From Branchiostoma floridae (Eukaryota > Chordata > Leptocardii > Amphioxiformes > Branchiostomatidae), in contig NC_049991.1 in the NCBI RefSeq assembly GCF_000003815.2, forward strand, positions 11,043,001-11,107,000: a stretch of DNA of 64,000 nt, written 5' to 3'. The notes beneath the pieces were generated by a model. The model ran no database searches and was not told where the DNA came from. It saw only the letters and a program-made list of their open reading frames with translations. The position numbers were made by a program, and so were the translations under genes. The stretch's first letter is position 1. Every line of letters begins with the position of its first letter. Positions 9,667 to 24,600 of this stretch are shown in pieces.

Positions 9667-12600
9667 GTCGGTACCCCCCTCCCCCCATTCACACCCACAC
9701 GTTTTGTTTGTGTTGTGATAGATGCTCAGTTCACAGCTCATCCGATCATATTTGTCATTACCCGAGTCTGTCACGCGGAAGTATTGTCTTTACAGAGAGC
9801 CAACAAATTGTTTGACACTATGCGCAATCTAATATAAATACGACTGTTTATTATGATAAACTTCAAGTGGAACGTCCATGGGTTAATATAATTGACCGTA
9901 AAATCATTATTTGGAAGAAGAGAAAAAGTTGGACAGCGGGTGCCCCAACCTGTGTTTTGTTTTAACTTTACCTGTCAGATGGCATACAGGGCAGGGAAGA
10001 GTAAACAATCTAACCTTTGATAAACAAAACCCTTTTAATAAAATTTCTTAGCAAACTTGGTGTGACACGTTTAGGACACTTTGTGATTGTCAAGGGGCAG
10101 TGTGTAATACAATTATTGAATTAAGACATTTGAATCAAATTTACAAAGGTTTTTGTCATATATCACTCTATATAAAACAGAAAGTTGGAGTAGATGGTTG
10201 TTCCATTTTCCTGTCACTCAACTGCTCACGGCCAAAACAAACTTGTGCCGGCAACTTTGACACACATTGAAGTCAGGTGTTCCCTTTTGCACCTGTCCAC
10301 AGACCTTCACAGTGAATAAAGATGACACCCAGCAGATGAACCCACCCAAGTTTGAGATGACGGAGGACATGGCCAACTTGACCTATCTGAACGAGGCATC
10401 TGTGCTGTACAACCTGAAGCAGCGCTACTTCCATGGACTGATCTATGTGAGTACACCGTGTTTGCCCCTTCTAATTGATGCATTCTTTTCTTTTGTTCCT
10501 GTTCAAACATGGGGGTGTAACTAGAGGGGGCCTTGTAGGGTGTTGTATGGGTACTTGTTCAAATAGTTGTTCACATTTGTTTGTTGTCAACATCCCTAAT
10601 AGGTGGCATCGATAAGCCATTTGGTCTTGTTATTTACTAGCTAGATTAAATGGCATGTCAATCTGGCCTTTTGCAAGTCACACTTCTGTGTTGGACAAGG
10701 GTGGGAGAACTTGAACTCCGCCCATTCTCCGCTGGCTGGAAGTGTTACAGGTGCCTTCATGGGGCAGACCACTAGACAAACAACACCCCAGCATTTGCAT
10801 ACTTAAGGTATCTCATGGCTGATAATGTCTCCAATAAAGATACCAGCACACCATGTATATTTAGCAATAGATAAATGTTTGGCCGACACACAAACATATA
10901 GCAATCGTTGATTAGATGGTGTTTGGAGATCTACAAAGTTAGACGAGTACCTGAAAACATGGCTGTATGTTTTCTGGCAAAACAGAAAAACAAAAAAACA
11001 CTTGCTAATGTTATGTAGAAAATTGTTTGGACTGTAATCATACACACCTGACTTATCCATCCTGAAAATACCATTCTAAAGTTCAGTGTCTCTTTTTCAG
11101 GAACAGTAGCCAGCATTTATTGTAAAATGAACAATATTATCTTTACATTAGAACTGAGGAAGCAAACACACCTTGATTTGAAAAGGTGGGTTTATATGCA
11201 TTATCTGATTGTCCAAAGAGCATGCATAGTTAGAAGAAATGAAAACCAGTCAAACTTTAAGAAAGTGATGACATGACAATCAAAATGTACTTCTGGGATG
11301 TGCCATTGAAAGTGTGGGGGTGGGTGTTATTGAGAAACATATTTATCATGATATGTTGTAAATGAAAAGTGAAAGGTTCAGGCAATATGATGAATTAGAA
11401 ATTGTGCTTGAACTTAAAAGGAATTAAAGAGATGGGAAATTCTCCTCACCATTCACATAAATGTGAATTTCAAAATTGACAGACCAATAACGAGAATAAG
11501 TTTAAATTTTATTTTGCAGCGTTGTAATAATTGTGTAATGAAGCTATACATATGGAAAATATTGAAGAAACTAGTGAATAACTGAACAGAATTTTAGCAT
11601 GGTTGGTTAATGTAAAGTTGTAAGCCAGTCAGAATGGTAGCCTTGTATCATCCTTGTACTAAGTAGCAGCATGCCATTGATAAGGTAGCGGAAGCAGGAC
11701 TAGACAAGTACAAAGTTGGTCTCACAGGTACCTACAAAACTCTGTTTCAACTGATATGATTTTGGGATAAATAGTTGAAAAAAAGTATTCTATGCATAAT
11801 GTATTAAGTAGTTATCAAAATTATCAACTTGAAGATGCTAGTTATCAGGGGTAGAGACTAAGAGTAAGAGGTCAGTTTTGACAATGGTAATCTGCTCTAC
11901 TTTCCAAGACAGCTCTATGCTAGGCACATTCCAAATAGGATCTTAGGACATCCCACAGAACACCTGGTGTGTCTCACCTGAGCAAAGTAACAAAACTGGA
12001 GTGTCTATTTCCAGTCCTGCCTAGATACGTAGTATTCCCAGCACTAGTTATAGCAGTGAAGTATGTCTAGGATTTGTTCAGGTGGTGTGTTTTATTTTAA
12101 GAAAAGTAAATAAATTGTAAAAATGGTCCTTGGAGGGAAGGTATGTGGGTGTCCTAGTTGGTAAATCTGTCAGTGTGTGGGTGCCGGTATGGTGTATCAT
12201 GCTTCAGACTGTGTTTTCTTACAGCAATACGAGAATCATAAGCAGTAAAAACGTTGATGTAGGTCTTAGATATCTAGGTACACAATATTTAAGACAGTAC
12301 AATCGCTACTTGCAGTAACTTTAAAAAAAAGAAACAATGATTACCTCCAGCCAACAGGTGGGCAGTGTTTTCCATTCAATTTGTACAATTGAGTTGCTAT
12401 CTTTTCCTTTTTAAACTTACGTCACTTTTTCCACACATCAAAAGCTGTCTACCAACCAAAAGATACAAAAACTGGAAGTCCTATTGCAGTACCAAGGTCA
12501 GGCGCCAGGATGCCTATAAATGGTCTTGACATTCATCTTCCCAAGACCTGCGCACTTATCAAATATCATCACAATCCATCAATAGGTTATATTGATCACA

Positions 12601-15600
12601 AAAATCTAATCACGATGATCAAATAAACCAGTCATTCATTCATTCCTTCGTTCATTCAAAATATCTGGAAACACAAACAAACAAGCAAGCATATATACAC
12701 AAACATATAGACAAAATCTGCATTTTTGATTGGGTAAAAAAGAACCACTGGCAATCTAAATAGCAACGAACATTCAGTTATCAAGCTTTATGAAAAATGA
12801 CGTCTATCAGTCTTTGAAGCTGAAACTTTATATTGGTATTGAGTAGATAATGCCCCTTTCACACCCTAACCACAGCTTCTACATCAGTTTATTTGGAACA
12901 ACACTCATGTTGTTATATTGTTCATCACCTTGCCCCAAATCTGTGACCTTTCAAAAATCTCTTGTTAAATTTGCATAGCCTTATCAGGTTCACTGGAGTT
13001 CCTTCACAGTTGCTGTGCAGGGTAACTGAATAGGTATCTTTGAAACTCTTTGCTCTTTAGATGTAATGGTGTTGTCATCAGTTCATGGGGCACTGAAATT
13101 CTTGTTTGTCCTGACTATGCCATTTTCAGCCATAGGGCTGCCACAAGGTGAATATGAAATATCTTTCCCACACCTTTGGCTCTAAGTGAAATAATGGTGC
13201 TATGTAGCTCTGTTCCAGTCTTCAAACAGGGCTGTTTTTTTTTATTGGGGGGGGGGGGGGAATATTAGTCTTTCTCAGTTTCTGTATAGAACACGATCAA
13301 TTTTATTGGGCACATGTAGAATGTGACTTTCATCACTTTCTTCAACGTAGTTCCCTACGGTTGCTCTACTCGCAAAGACATGTTACAGATACACTGTCAA
13401 ATTATACCAGTTTAATGAATTATCCAAGTATTGAATATTCGTTTGAAATCGGCAACCCAGATATCATCATGTGAAGCAGGCTTGCAGACAGTTGTTACCT
13501 CTGCACCTGCACCTTACAGAATGTAACCTGGTACCAACCTCATGCAGTACAGGCATAGGGGTCCCTATACTGCTAATACCCCTATGGATAATTGGTCTTT
13601 TCTGGTCTTTGGCTATTAGAGAGAGCCAATTACTGGTGGGATAGTCTGTGGAAGGACCTGTATGCCTGCATCTGGTACATGTACCAGGTTACACAAGATG
13701 AAAGGAGACAATTTTATGGAGATATTGACAACTCGTCTGACCTCTGACCCATGCAGAAATCCCTTGAAAACACAAGTGTGCACACCGGTCATAGAGGTCA
13801 ACACTTGCCATACCATTTACATGTCATGTTACTGTTGCTGAGAATACATGCGTTAGGTTCAGATGTTTTATGTTCACAACTGTGGGTCAAAGAGTTGAAG
13901 GATTCTTTGCCAATGGATTTTTAATGGCCCCATTTGAAATCCAGTTATTAAAAGATTTTCATTAAATGTGACTTGCTACATACATACCGGTAATGTAAAA
14001 TATTCACTATTTGATAAAAACAGAGTTTTTCTTGAGACATTTCTTCCTTTTTTTGGCACAAGGTTGTAAGTCCATCACTCTGACTTGTACATGTACCAGT
14101 TCCACAAAATGTTCAATAGAAAATGAAAAATACTGTTATAACAACATTAGAAAAATGCTAAAAAGATGACATCTACAAACAGCGTGCCCCTTGATAACCC
14201 AGCAGTTGTAGAAAGGCTGAGAATGATCATAACATTTCTCAAGCTCCCCTGGAGCACTGGACCTTTTTACCTATCCTCTACCAGGCTCCGCAGATCGCTG
14301 GTCAAATAGTAGAAATTGCAAATAGAGGGAATAGAATGCTAAGGGAGTTGGCCGGCCAGAGGTTTGCATACTGACTCCTCTAGCCTCTAACTAGTGATCC
14401 AAGAGGCTACTTTTTACCAGTGCTTTAAGGAACAGAAGCTTGTAATGTTATAAGATATTACACTTTCTACATCTGCTTGAAGATTATGCCTCCCTGTCCT
14501 GACCTGTACACCAGGCCAGGGAAGAAGGTAGACTGATAGATTGTTTGTGCTTTTAGTATCTTAGTACCTGACAATCTTTCCCCTTGAGATTTTAATTGGT
14601 AGGTGTATATACCATTTCTGAAGGCTTTACTGAAAGCACCTCACCAACTGGTCAATTTGTTTGGCTTAAAGGCTATCATTTGGTAAGTGCCACCCACAGT
14701 GCAGAATTTGCCATCTCTCCACTCAGAGGTCACCACACTCATTTACTTGCCCACACATCTTATGAAGACATCTTGAGGAAGATGTAACCCTAGAGTAGGG
14801 GCAGGCTTAGATCAGGGTAAACTGTTAGTTTTGTTGCTTTGGCACAGCCAGGTGGAACAAATCCATTTCCCCTAAAAAGGCTTGGGATCAACCTGTTAAA
14901 ATGTCTATTGCAAAAAGGGTTAACCCCCCTGATGCAATTACACTAAGTAAGTTGTTCTCCAACCTTAAGAAAGATAATCAACAGAGCTTTTTCAAGTAAT
15001 GCTTCACTTTTACTCTTTCCCTGTGATATTAGGTACAATACTACTTTGACATGCAGTAGCAATGGACATATTGAAACATTCTGAAATGCCATAGACCTAA
15101 ACTTTAAAATTTTTACTTTGCAAAAGAAAAGCGGAATGGCACAAAGGCTTTGTGAACACTGAGGAAACTGTTGTCAATATAAACAGGATAGAAAGTCAAA
15201 ACCAAAATGTAGAAACATACTTATTATGGAAACATGGTCCACCTGACCCTTCCCTCCATGCCCCTTACCCCCAAAATGGGATAACCACCCTCCTTGTCCC
15301 ATTGACTGTGTGTGACCTTGTGACAAAATGGGTCAGGAACTGTTGCATGGCTCAGCCAAGCATGGAAGGTCAATTGACATAGCATACTGACACCTGTTAC
15401 ACAGGCCACACAGATCCCTCCTTTATCAAAAGGCTTCTCTTCAGACTATCATGTCCTAGAGGTCATATTTGTGTTTCCCTCCTTTATGTGGCAAAGAAAA
15501 ATATATTAGATCTCTTCTTTGGCTATTCAGTGTCTCTTTTTCTAACCAGTAATGATTATAGTTATTGAATTTAGGTCAGAAAAAATGTTATTTTCAGTAC

Positions 15601-18600
15601 ATATATCACACAATGAATGTGAGAAGAAATATATCTATATGAAAGACCTTATTGATATTTAGTTAATCAAACAAAACAAGAATGACAGCTATCATTTCTT
15701 TATAAGTCTTCTTCCAGGTTTTGATTATTTGCAGTTTGATATAGTCAGATATATTAATGTGTGGTGAAGCCTTCAAGATTTTGACTTAGGTGTCAGGTCA
15801 CACCACCACTGTATTACAGTCCAAATACTGCATGAAATATGTATACATTTATATATACATCAGTTCATCAGGAAATGTCCTGAGGTACTCATAAAAAGGT
15901 AAGTGGGTGACCTGAGACTGAGGACAAAGTATTCACTGAATGTTGCTTTTCCATTAGAAGTGCAATGAGACTTTGCCACAGCATCTGTAGATCAGCGAAG
16001 GACACTGGGCCACCCCTACCCTTCTCAATAATTGTGTGTTGGGCCCATATAGGTAGCTAATAGGTGACATGTACGTAATAGACTGTAAAGGCTAGGTGCA
16101 AGATATGCTGTAAATTGTGGTCACTGGACACTTTCCTGGATCTCGTTTTATCAAGTTGGCATCCCAAACTGAAAACACCAAGTCAAACCTGGCTGACTTA
16201 TGATCTCCCTGGTTTAACCCTGTATCATGAGCAGGCAGTTTGGTATACAGCAGTCTTGAAGGCACATTTGTATGTGATTACTGGGGGGACATGATTCACT
16301 CAGCCACTTCTGTGGATCACATGCAAAGCTCATACCCTGGTACTGTTCTTTACTAGTAGTCTCCTCTAGGCACCCCTGGAAGTCAGGTAACTGAAGGAGT
16401 CTATATGGCATGCAAGAAACAGCTTGTTTTTCTAGAAACTTGTCCGTGGATAACTGTGTTTCAAACAAGACTGTTTGCCATAGGAACCTCACAAGCCCGG
16501 ATGACCTGCCCTTCCACAGCTGCATGCTAGATTTTTTGCTTCATTGGATTTGAAATGTTTTGAAAACTTTCAATTGATACCCCAGATTTATACCTAAGAT
16601 CTATTTGAATTGAAAAGCAACTGAGTTGGAAGGCACTGCTATTTCGTATATACATGTAGTTGTCTTGATACAGATCCCTGCTTTCTGAAACTAAATCATT
16701 ACCTTTGCCAAGAAGATAATTTTGAGCGGGTTTTCTATTCTGGACATGCTTTGGTCATTATATTTGAGTGGAAGATAGTTGTTGGGACAGGGAGTAAGTG
16801 CTGTAAAGCTGGGCCCCCTGGCGACTTCTTTGGAACTACAGGGGCTGATTTTGTTTCAAAATTTGGATATCATGATTGTTGGTGTGTAGATAGCCTTAGT
16901 GATGTTACACATAATTCATTATGCAAATCAACAGCTAATTTACATAATCAATTATCAAACTATACCACTGTATTCTGTTATAGGACTCTCAAACTTGTTG
17001 ATAATGAAATGTAAGGAATTTTTAAAAGATATTTTTGCCAGTAGGAAAAGCAGAAAACCAAAGCAGTAATCTGTAATTTCATTAACTGTATTTCTCCATG
17101 ATCATATCTAGATTGCCATGTGATGTGATGTGTTGTGATACTAGACTAAAATAAGGCAATCTTTATTTTGATTTGGTGTAAAACTATTCAAGAAGCGAAA
17201 CAGCTGGTGTTTTTACATGGACATAAACTTTTTTACGATATGCCGAGCTAAATGCTTAATTGTAAGGAAAGTCAGGATTTTCCTTAAGATGCATCGAGCA
17301 TCTGTCTTACATGCGCAGATTCTCCAGTCTTTGATGGGGCTTACACACATGAATAAGAGATAACTCCAGGAGATTTCAGAGTTTGCTGAAACCACATTCT
17401 AGAAAACACGTCAGGCCTGCGCATATCTGTTGTATCAACAAATACGTCCCAACCGCAGCAAGTTCTTCCTATCAGAAAATGTCTGGTTTGCCCGGTCCCC
17501 TGGCAGGTGATTGTTAATGAGGGCTGGTCATTCTCTGTTAGCAGTTTACGGAAACGTCATCTTTCAGAGTGCACTTCATTTTCCGTGTGCCGGGAGATGT
17601 CATGTTTATGCTTCACGTCCCCCTCCGTTGATCAGCTTTGGCCCAATTTGGCTTGGAATGTGAACATGTAGAGTAAGAGCTTGTCTGTCGATGGCCAGAA
17701 CATTTAGGGCATCATGGGGTTATTTGGAATGGGAGGACATCATGTAGGAAATCCAAACTGACTTAAACAAGAGCATATTGCTGGTTACTGAGAAGAAAAT
17801 CCCATGAAACCCTTAAATTACAGCTACTTTTGGAATTGTTTGTATTGAAAAGCAAGTGCTTTATCTCAGTGACGATAATGTGGGCACCTAGAAGACCACC
17901 AGTTGTTCTGTGTCAAAACACATTTCACAGGCAGCCCTGTGGTCAGTCCACCCCCTCACTACTAGTACTACTGGCTGGTAATGACTGACATCATTAGGGA
18001 TGTACCAACAAGTATGGTATTCAGGGGGTGGCAAAAGTACTGTAAATGCAGACATGTTTGCGGTAGTTTTATATGTATGTTTGCAATTTTTTAGGTGACG
18101 GCTAACTGCGAATTCAAGACCACTGCAAAAAGTTTTGCTAGATGTCCTCTCTCCACATACCCCCTTGGTTAAATGCTACATGCATAAAAAAATGCACGTA
18201 CTGTAGGTTGAACAGTATAAAGTCAATCAAGATCATATCATTTACCAAAAAATAGACTCAAAAAGTTCTAAATTGATGAAGGCTAAGAATATTGTCTCTT
18301 GGTATATTGTCTCTCGGTCCAAACTGATACATGTAAGTAGGAATCAACTAAACTACCAGTAATAGTAAGAACTGTGTCATCCTGGTCCATTGGGGAAAAA
18401 AGGTGGATATTATTTAAGAAGTACTATCCTTTCAAGCTACAGGACTGACTGAGTGAGTGAGTGAAGGAATGATTCTGAAAAGCTCAATAATTGTCAAGAT
18501 TAATGATGTGTGAATGTCACTCATCAGGAGGCACTTGTTTGTAGTAAAATTGTAGCAGTATGGGATCACTTTCGAGGAAGTCATATTTCATTTATTTTAA

Positions 18601-21600
18601 CTATTATTGTTATTAACATGAAAAGATCTTATCACACTGTAACGTATAAATTTGTGACATATGAGTGGGTTGGTGATGGGGCACAGGTTGCTATTAATAG
18701 TATTATAACAGAGAACCTGTAATCTGAACTTGGTTCAATAGGCCTTACAAGCACAATCATGTAACTCAAAGGTGGGCTGGCACTAAGAACTGTTTTGCCA
18801 AACATTACCCATCCAAATTGGGTTCCAGATGGACCATTTCCTTATAAACGGTTGTCAGTTACCCAGGTAGTCATGAGGCCAAATGCAGGCAGTGGAAACT
18901 TTCTTCTTCTACATGCTTCAAAGGTGTGCAGCGACCAAGAACATGTTCATTTAGCTTGCAAAATATGACTGTTCCTTAACTGGGTATGCCGTTCTGCTTG
19001 AAATCATCCCCAAACATGGTACTGTGCACAAGTCAAGCAGCCATTCTGAGAGAAGACTTCGATAAACACTATCATTATTAGCTGTTAAAGACAAGTTGAG
19101 CTTCTCTGGTAACAGGACTAGCCTGATTCATGTTGTCACTCCACTGTTGACATAGCTCAGACGTAAACGCCATCCTTATTTAGTGACAAGCTTGATTCTT
19201 TGATTCCCTGTTGAGCACTGTGTGTGATAAACGATAATCGGTTCATTAGAGGGCCTCTCACATTATAGCAGTGTGGCAGAGCTAAGCCACGCTCTGTAGT
19301 CGGTCCATATATGCCTTCCACCATGATGGCACTGGTAGTGATAGGAGCTGTCTGTAACTTGACTTCGTGCTTGTTCAAGGAGAAGCTCTTCCTCCCCTTG
19401 GCAGGTGAGGAAGTAAGGACAGGTGGATCCTTTCACCTGGGAGAGAGAATGCAGGCCTGTTTGTGGTGGTAAACAGAAGGGAGGTACCAGACAGAGTTTT
19501 AGCAGTGGGAGACAAGGTCAACCTTCTGCTGTTCAGCCAATGACAATGAGCAAACACAAAGTCAAGACCTCCTTCATACAGTCAATCAAGGCCATGAAAT
19601 GTCAGGGAATTCTACAACACACACACGCCTAATGCTACATTTATGTTTGAAAGTTGATCCTGTCCAACCCTTTGCCTGACAGGGAACAGCAGATGATAAA
19701 CCGTATTTATAAGTGAGTCGCTGATTTGTGTAGTCAATCGGCTGTATGGATATTAATGCAATAATTGAAACTTCCATACAAACATTGAAAGCATGACTGC
19801 ATTCAAAGTTACATGTTCCAATACCAGTGTAGATGTAACTTGACTGAGAGTTTCATAGTATGTTTACAGCTTTGCCCACAGACCTATTAGCCCATGTCTG
19901 TAGTTCCCAGCCACAAGCGATCAACTCCGAGTCAGGGGCGTAGTTCCTGCTCTAGACGTCAGCAGTGACCTTGCTTTCACCTGACTCGGTCATGGAACAC
20001 CAGAGGCATCACGCAAACTCTAATTAACTAAAATAGGCAGCATTTCATGCAGTTATTAAAACATTCCTGTTAGGTCTATTGCCCTTGGTGAGGAATCCTG
20101 TCAATTTGGAGTAGGAGTTCGTCATACATGTTGGGCATACTGACAAGACAATATTTTAACCACAATCACCTGTTCCTGGAGTTCTCATCCCAGAAAGTTA
20201 GGGCCTACCGTATAATTTTTCAATAGATATTGGTCTTCAATACTCAGTTTTAGCACATTCTAAAGCAATTGCAACCTAGGGCTATTTTAGTTCAATTTCA
20301 TTATGATAAAATACATGTAAACCAAAGGTAGAAATAGAGAGGAAGGTAGAGTTGAAGATAAAAATAACAGGCTTCACACTTGTAACTTTGTAATGTTTGC
20401 AATCTTGCTGTATACTTTAAAAATTGTCAGATACAACTATTGATATCTATTGGAAACTTGAAATTTGATTATTTTGTCTCTTTACAATACATACTAGTGA
20501 ACCTCAGATGTCCATGTCTACTGTGCATAATCTACTACCACACACTCCTTGAAGTGATCACTTGGCATTTACTGATACAAAATGTATAAGCTGCAATTCA
20601 ATGTCATTTTTTTAACAGGTGAACAGTTAGTAGATTTAACATAAAATTGAACAGTAAGTAGATTTCAAAACATAAACTAATTGTCCGTTTTTTTGCACTA
20701 GATTAGACCTTTGACTGATTTGTAATGTATAATTCTGTTTCAGACATACTCTGGGCTGTTCTGTGTCGCCATCAACCCTTACCGCACTCTGCCCATCTAC
20801 TCCAACAAAGTGGTGTCCATGTACAAGGGCAAGCGGAGAACAGAAATGCCTCCTCACGTCTTCATGGTGTCTGACAATGCCTACAACAGCATGTTGTTAG
20901 GTGAGTATATTGTGATGGTGGTTTTATATGATTGATTGGACCATCATCATCATCTTGTCATGAAGGTGTCATGGGTCCTCCGTACAGTCCATTATCTCCA
21001 TTACTCCTTGTTAGTCAGCTTTTTTCTTTTTATCTCTTTGCTTTTAACCATTTCTTGTTCTCTCATCTCTGTTCATTTCCTTCTTTCATTTCTACCTTTG
21101 GGAAACATCCAATCACATCATCTCTTACACATGTCACTTCCTTCTCTGTTTGTGTGTGTGAGGCGCAGTGTATCATGGGAGGTAATTGGTTTGCCCTTCC
21201 CTGCTAATGTGGTGAGTGACACTTGCCATCCTGCTGGCCCTATGGCAAGAAAACTGTTTGCACAACAACCTGATGCTTTTCAGCTTGCTCCAGCTTACAG
21301 AAACACCACTGGGGGGTGACAGGCCTGATATTCAATGCCAGTTCAAAGCTATCCTGACATCAAGACTTCAAGTCAAAATTTCGCAGACAACTGCACGTGT
21401 ATCCCCAAACAATTTTTGTCCTATTTCTATAATTTTGACAATAAGACGTTAAGTAAAAGAGAGATGAACCCCCCTCCCGTTATAGTCCTTCACCTTTGTA
21501 ATGTGGTATGGAAATGGAGCATGCTAGCCCTTTCTGTCACGAATGAATTATCTTTTCTAAAGTCTTTCGTGACATGGTTAACTACTCTCAGGTGGTAACA

Positions 21601-24600
21601 GGAAATGTGAACTGTCCAAAAGAAACATCGAAAAAGCACACAAAAACTATAATTCCTTAACTACTCAATCTGGAACCACAGCAGTTATGTAATGGCAACC
21701 TGGTAGATGCCTTCAAGATGATGTCATTGAAATATTATCCACATCACGGTTTTCAAATGTTACTGGGTCATCGGCTTCAAGTTGATAGATGTTTGTGGGA
21801 AAACTAGTTGCTGCACATATATATTATCATACAATGTACTTTACATACGAGTGCTAGCAAACTTTAGTACACACCTGGCTTACATAACGTTTAAGTAGTG
21901 TGACGTACATGCATGTTTGGCTGAAGTTAATCATACGCAGTGGTATTCAGTAGGAATGCGTTTTATTCTTGGTAAAACCAAGTCGACAAGAAGAATGCGT
22001 AGTTCCTTTCCATATGGCTGCCACTGTTGATCCAGTCCCCCCTCTGAGACAGATTTAAGTTCACTTCCTTCCAGGTTTTGTCCCCAAGTGCTTGTAATGC
22101 AAACTACTCCAAATCCTGTAAGTCCCTCTAAGTATGACTGGAGGTCAGCAAAGTCTCCAGCTATGTATGGTGTACAGCTTTTTTAGTGACAAACAAACTG
22201 TACATGTAAGAGGTGCATCATTTTTGTTGCACAATATAAAGACACAATGTTTATCGGTTGCTTTGTATAAAAAAATGTGCAAAGCATTGATTTTAAGAGA
22301 ATTATGTTATTTTTCTCTTTATCAGCTTTTTTCATTTAAGAAAATGTGACCTTGACAAAACAGTCACTGTGATTTCTATGGAAAATCTTCAGCATTCTGA
22401 ATATGAGAAAAAATCTATTGAATTTTTATTACTTTTACAATAGTATTAAATGTATTGTTATAGTGGGTATATAAGCTGTTAAGACTATGCAAATGATTTT
22501 TGCTCTGTCTGGACACTACAATTTACAAGTATGCAAGGATATTACAGAAGAAAATTACAGTGAAACACATAGTGGCATGAAAGTTTACTTGGCGCAAACC
22601 TCTTAAGAGGCTCTGTCTGTAAAAACCAAGCATAGGGTGGCCAAACTCAAAAAATCGATTTTCCTTAAATTTTGTGTGGTGGTAGGGCCTTGGTCCAAAC
22701 CTACAAAAATGGCAAAGTTTTAGATCTGCGGTCACCGGTTGCCATGGCAACGGCCATTTTTCAAAATGGCGGATTTTCACCAAGGGAAGGCATGGCCGCG
22801 TCCAAAATAGACCTTCTTTGGACTCCTGTAGCCCCCACAAATTAACAGATATTTTATTGATTCTCGCATATGTTATTACCCATATTCTAATGAACAAAAT
22901 GATATATAGTGATGCTCAAAATGTTTTTGTAGTCAGGTGCAGCAGATGTTTGAAAATGATGTGTTTTCGTGAATTTCCAAAATTGGTAAAAATCCATTTT
23001 TTGACCATTTTTATTGACCATTAGCTCATTAGCAGGCAAATCAATTTGCTTCATTTTCGGCACAGTTATAGTTTGAACCTTTGTATACATCATATGTAAA
23101 AATAAATTTGGGCCTTTTACGTATCGGACCGTGGTGGCCCCCAGAGTAAACCAATATTTCCATTTCAAGGAAATCGTAACCATAGAATTATTCCTGGAAA
23201 AACAGTCATAGCTTACCAGAAATGAATCTCATTATCATTGTATGTAACAGAGGAACTTACCTATCACTTATAAAAGCAGGGTTGTTTTTGATTTTTTTAT
23301 AATTGCCTTTAAAATGATTTTATTGAGTTTTTTTGGTCGTTTTTAGACCAAAAAATGTATCTTTTGGCCCAAGCACCCTGGTATTACAACCAAATGACCT
23401 GAAATTTGGTATGGAAATGTCCTGGACACGTACACACATGGGTTGATAACTGGTTTGCCATATGATAGAACAAAATGCTGAATTTTGTGACTTTTATGGG
23501 GCATTTTTGGCCCAAAAACTACATTTTTGGCCCCAGTACCCTGGTTTTACAACCAAATGACCTGAAATTTGGTTTAGGAATGCCCTGGACACATAAGCAC
23601 ATGGATTCAATAACACTTTGGGCATACTGTTCAATAAAATGCAAAAGTTTGTGATTTTTGGTTTATTTTTTCCCCAAAAAAGTACATTTTTGGCTCCCCT
23701 ACCCTGGTTTTACAACTGAATGACCTGGAATTCGGTATAGCAATGCCCTGAACATATGCACACATGGATTCAATAACATGTTTTACATACAGTACAACAA
23801 AATGCTTAATTTTGAGATTTATTTTACAAAAAAGTCATTTTTTGCTCCTGTTCCTTGGTTTTCCAAGTAAATAACCGGTAAAAAATCGGTATACAAATGT
23901 AGAATCGCCTTTGAAATGGCTTTTATAACCCGTTTTTGCATACAGTGCAACAAAACGCTTAATGTTNNNNNNNNNNNNNNNNNNNNNNNNNNNNNNNNNN
24001 NNNNNNNNNNNNNNNNNNNNNNNNNNNNNNNNNNNNNNNNNNNNNNNNNNNNNNNNNNNNNNNNNNNNNNNNNNNNNNNNNNNNNNNNNNNNNNNNNNNN
24101 NNNNNNNNNNNNNNNNNNNNNNNNNNNNNNNNNNNNNNNNNNNNNNNNNNNNNNNNNNNNNNNNNNNNNNNNNNNNNNNNNNNNNNNNNNNNNNNNNNNN
24201 NNNNNNNNNNNNNNNNNNNNNNNNNNNNNNNNNNNNNNNNNNNNNNNNNNNNNNNNNNNNNNNNNNNNNNNNNNNNNNNNNNNNNNNNNNNNNNNNNNNN
24301 NNNNNNNNNNNNNNNNNNNNNNNNNNNNNNNNNNNNNNNNNNNNNNNNNNNNNNNNNNNNNNNNNNNNNNNNNNNNNNNNNNNNNNNNNNNNNNNNNNNN
24401 NNNNNNNNNNNNNNNNNNNNNNNNNNNNNNNNNNNNNNNNNNNNNNNNNNNNNNNNNNNNNNNNNNNNNNNNNNNNNNNNNNNNNNNNNNNNNNNNNNNN
24501 NNNNNNNNNNNNNNNNNNNNNNNNNNNNNNNNNNNNNNNNNNNNNNNNNNCTGTTTCTCCAATTACATAATCTGAATTCGGTATGGGAGTGCCCTGGACC

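Larger units (their letters stand above)
10447..20743 (+). other. myosin intron 2 (10.3 kb)
   Basis: This is the largest intron of the gene. It holds a 14-base G run (13247-13260), a TTCA-type simple repeat near 12633-12656, an imperfect terminal-inverted-repeat element at about 13523-13694, and otherwise unique AT-rich DNA. A GC-richer stretch at about 17400-17650 could be regulatory, but nothing definite is visible. Confidence 0.75.
22603..23966 (+). repeat. left arm of the inverted repeat
   Basis: The ~1.36-kb arm ends at the gap edge with …gcatacagtgcaacaaaacg…, the complement of the right-arm inner edge near 24862-24895. Open frames within it are mirrored in the other arm but show no known domain. 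Confidence 0.85.

Noticed and set aside
9229-9774. 181-codon minus-strand frame over the promoter and exon 1
   Set aside because: It is a shadow of the plus-strand start exon and its leader, with no domain of its own.
20932-21598. Overlapping 70-130-codon frames after exon 3
   Set aside because: Low-complexity, T-rich intron sequence with no recognisable protein, in several frames at once.
22523-23183. Mirrored open frames in the inverted-repeat arms (also 25650-25883)
   Set aside because: They are the same sequence seen twice because the arms are copies. No domain, start context or splice structure supports a protein.
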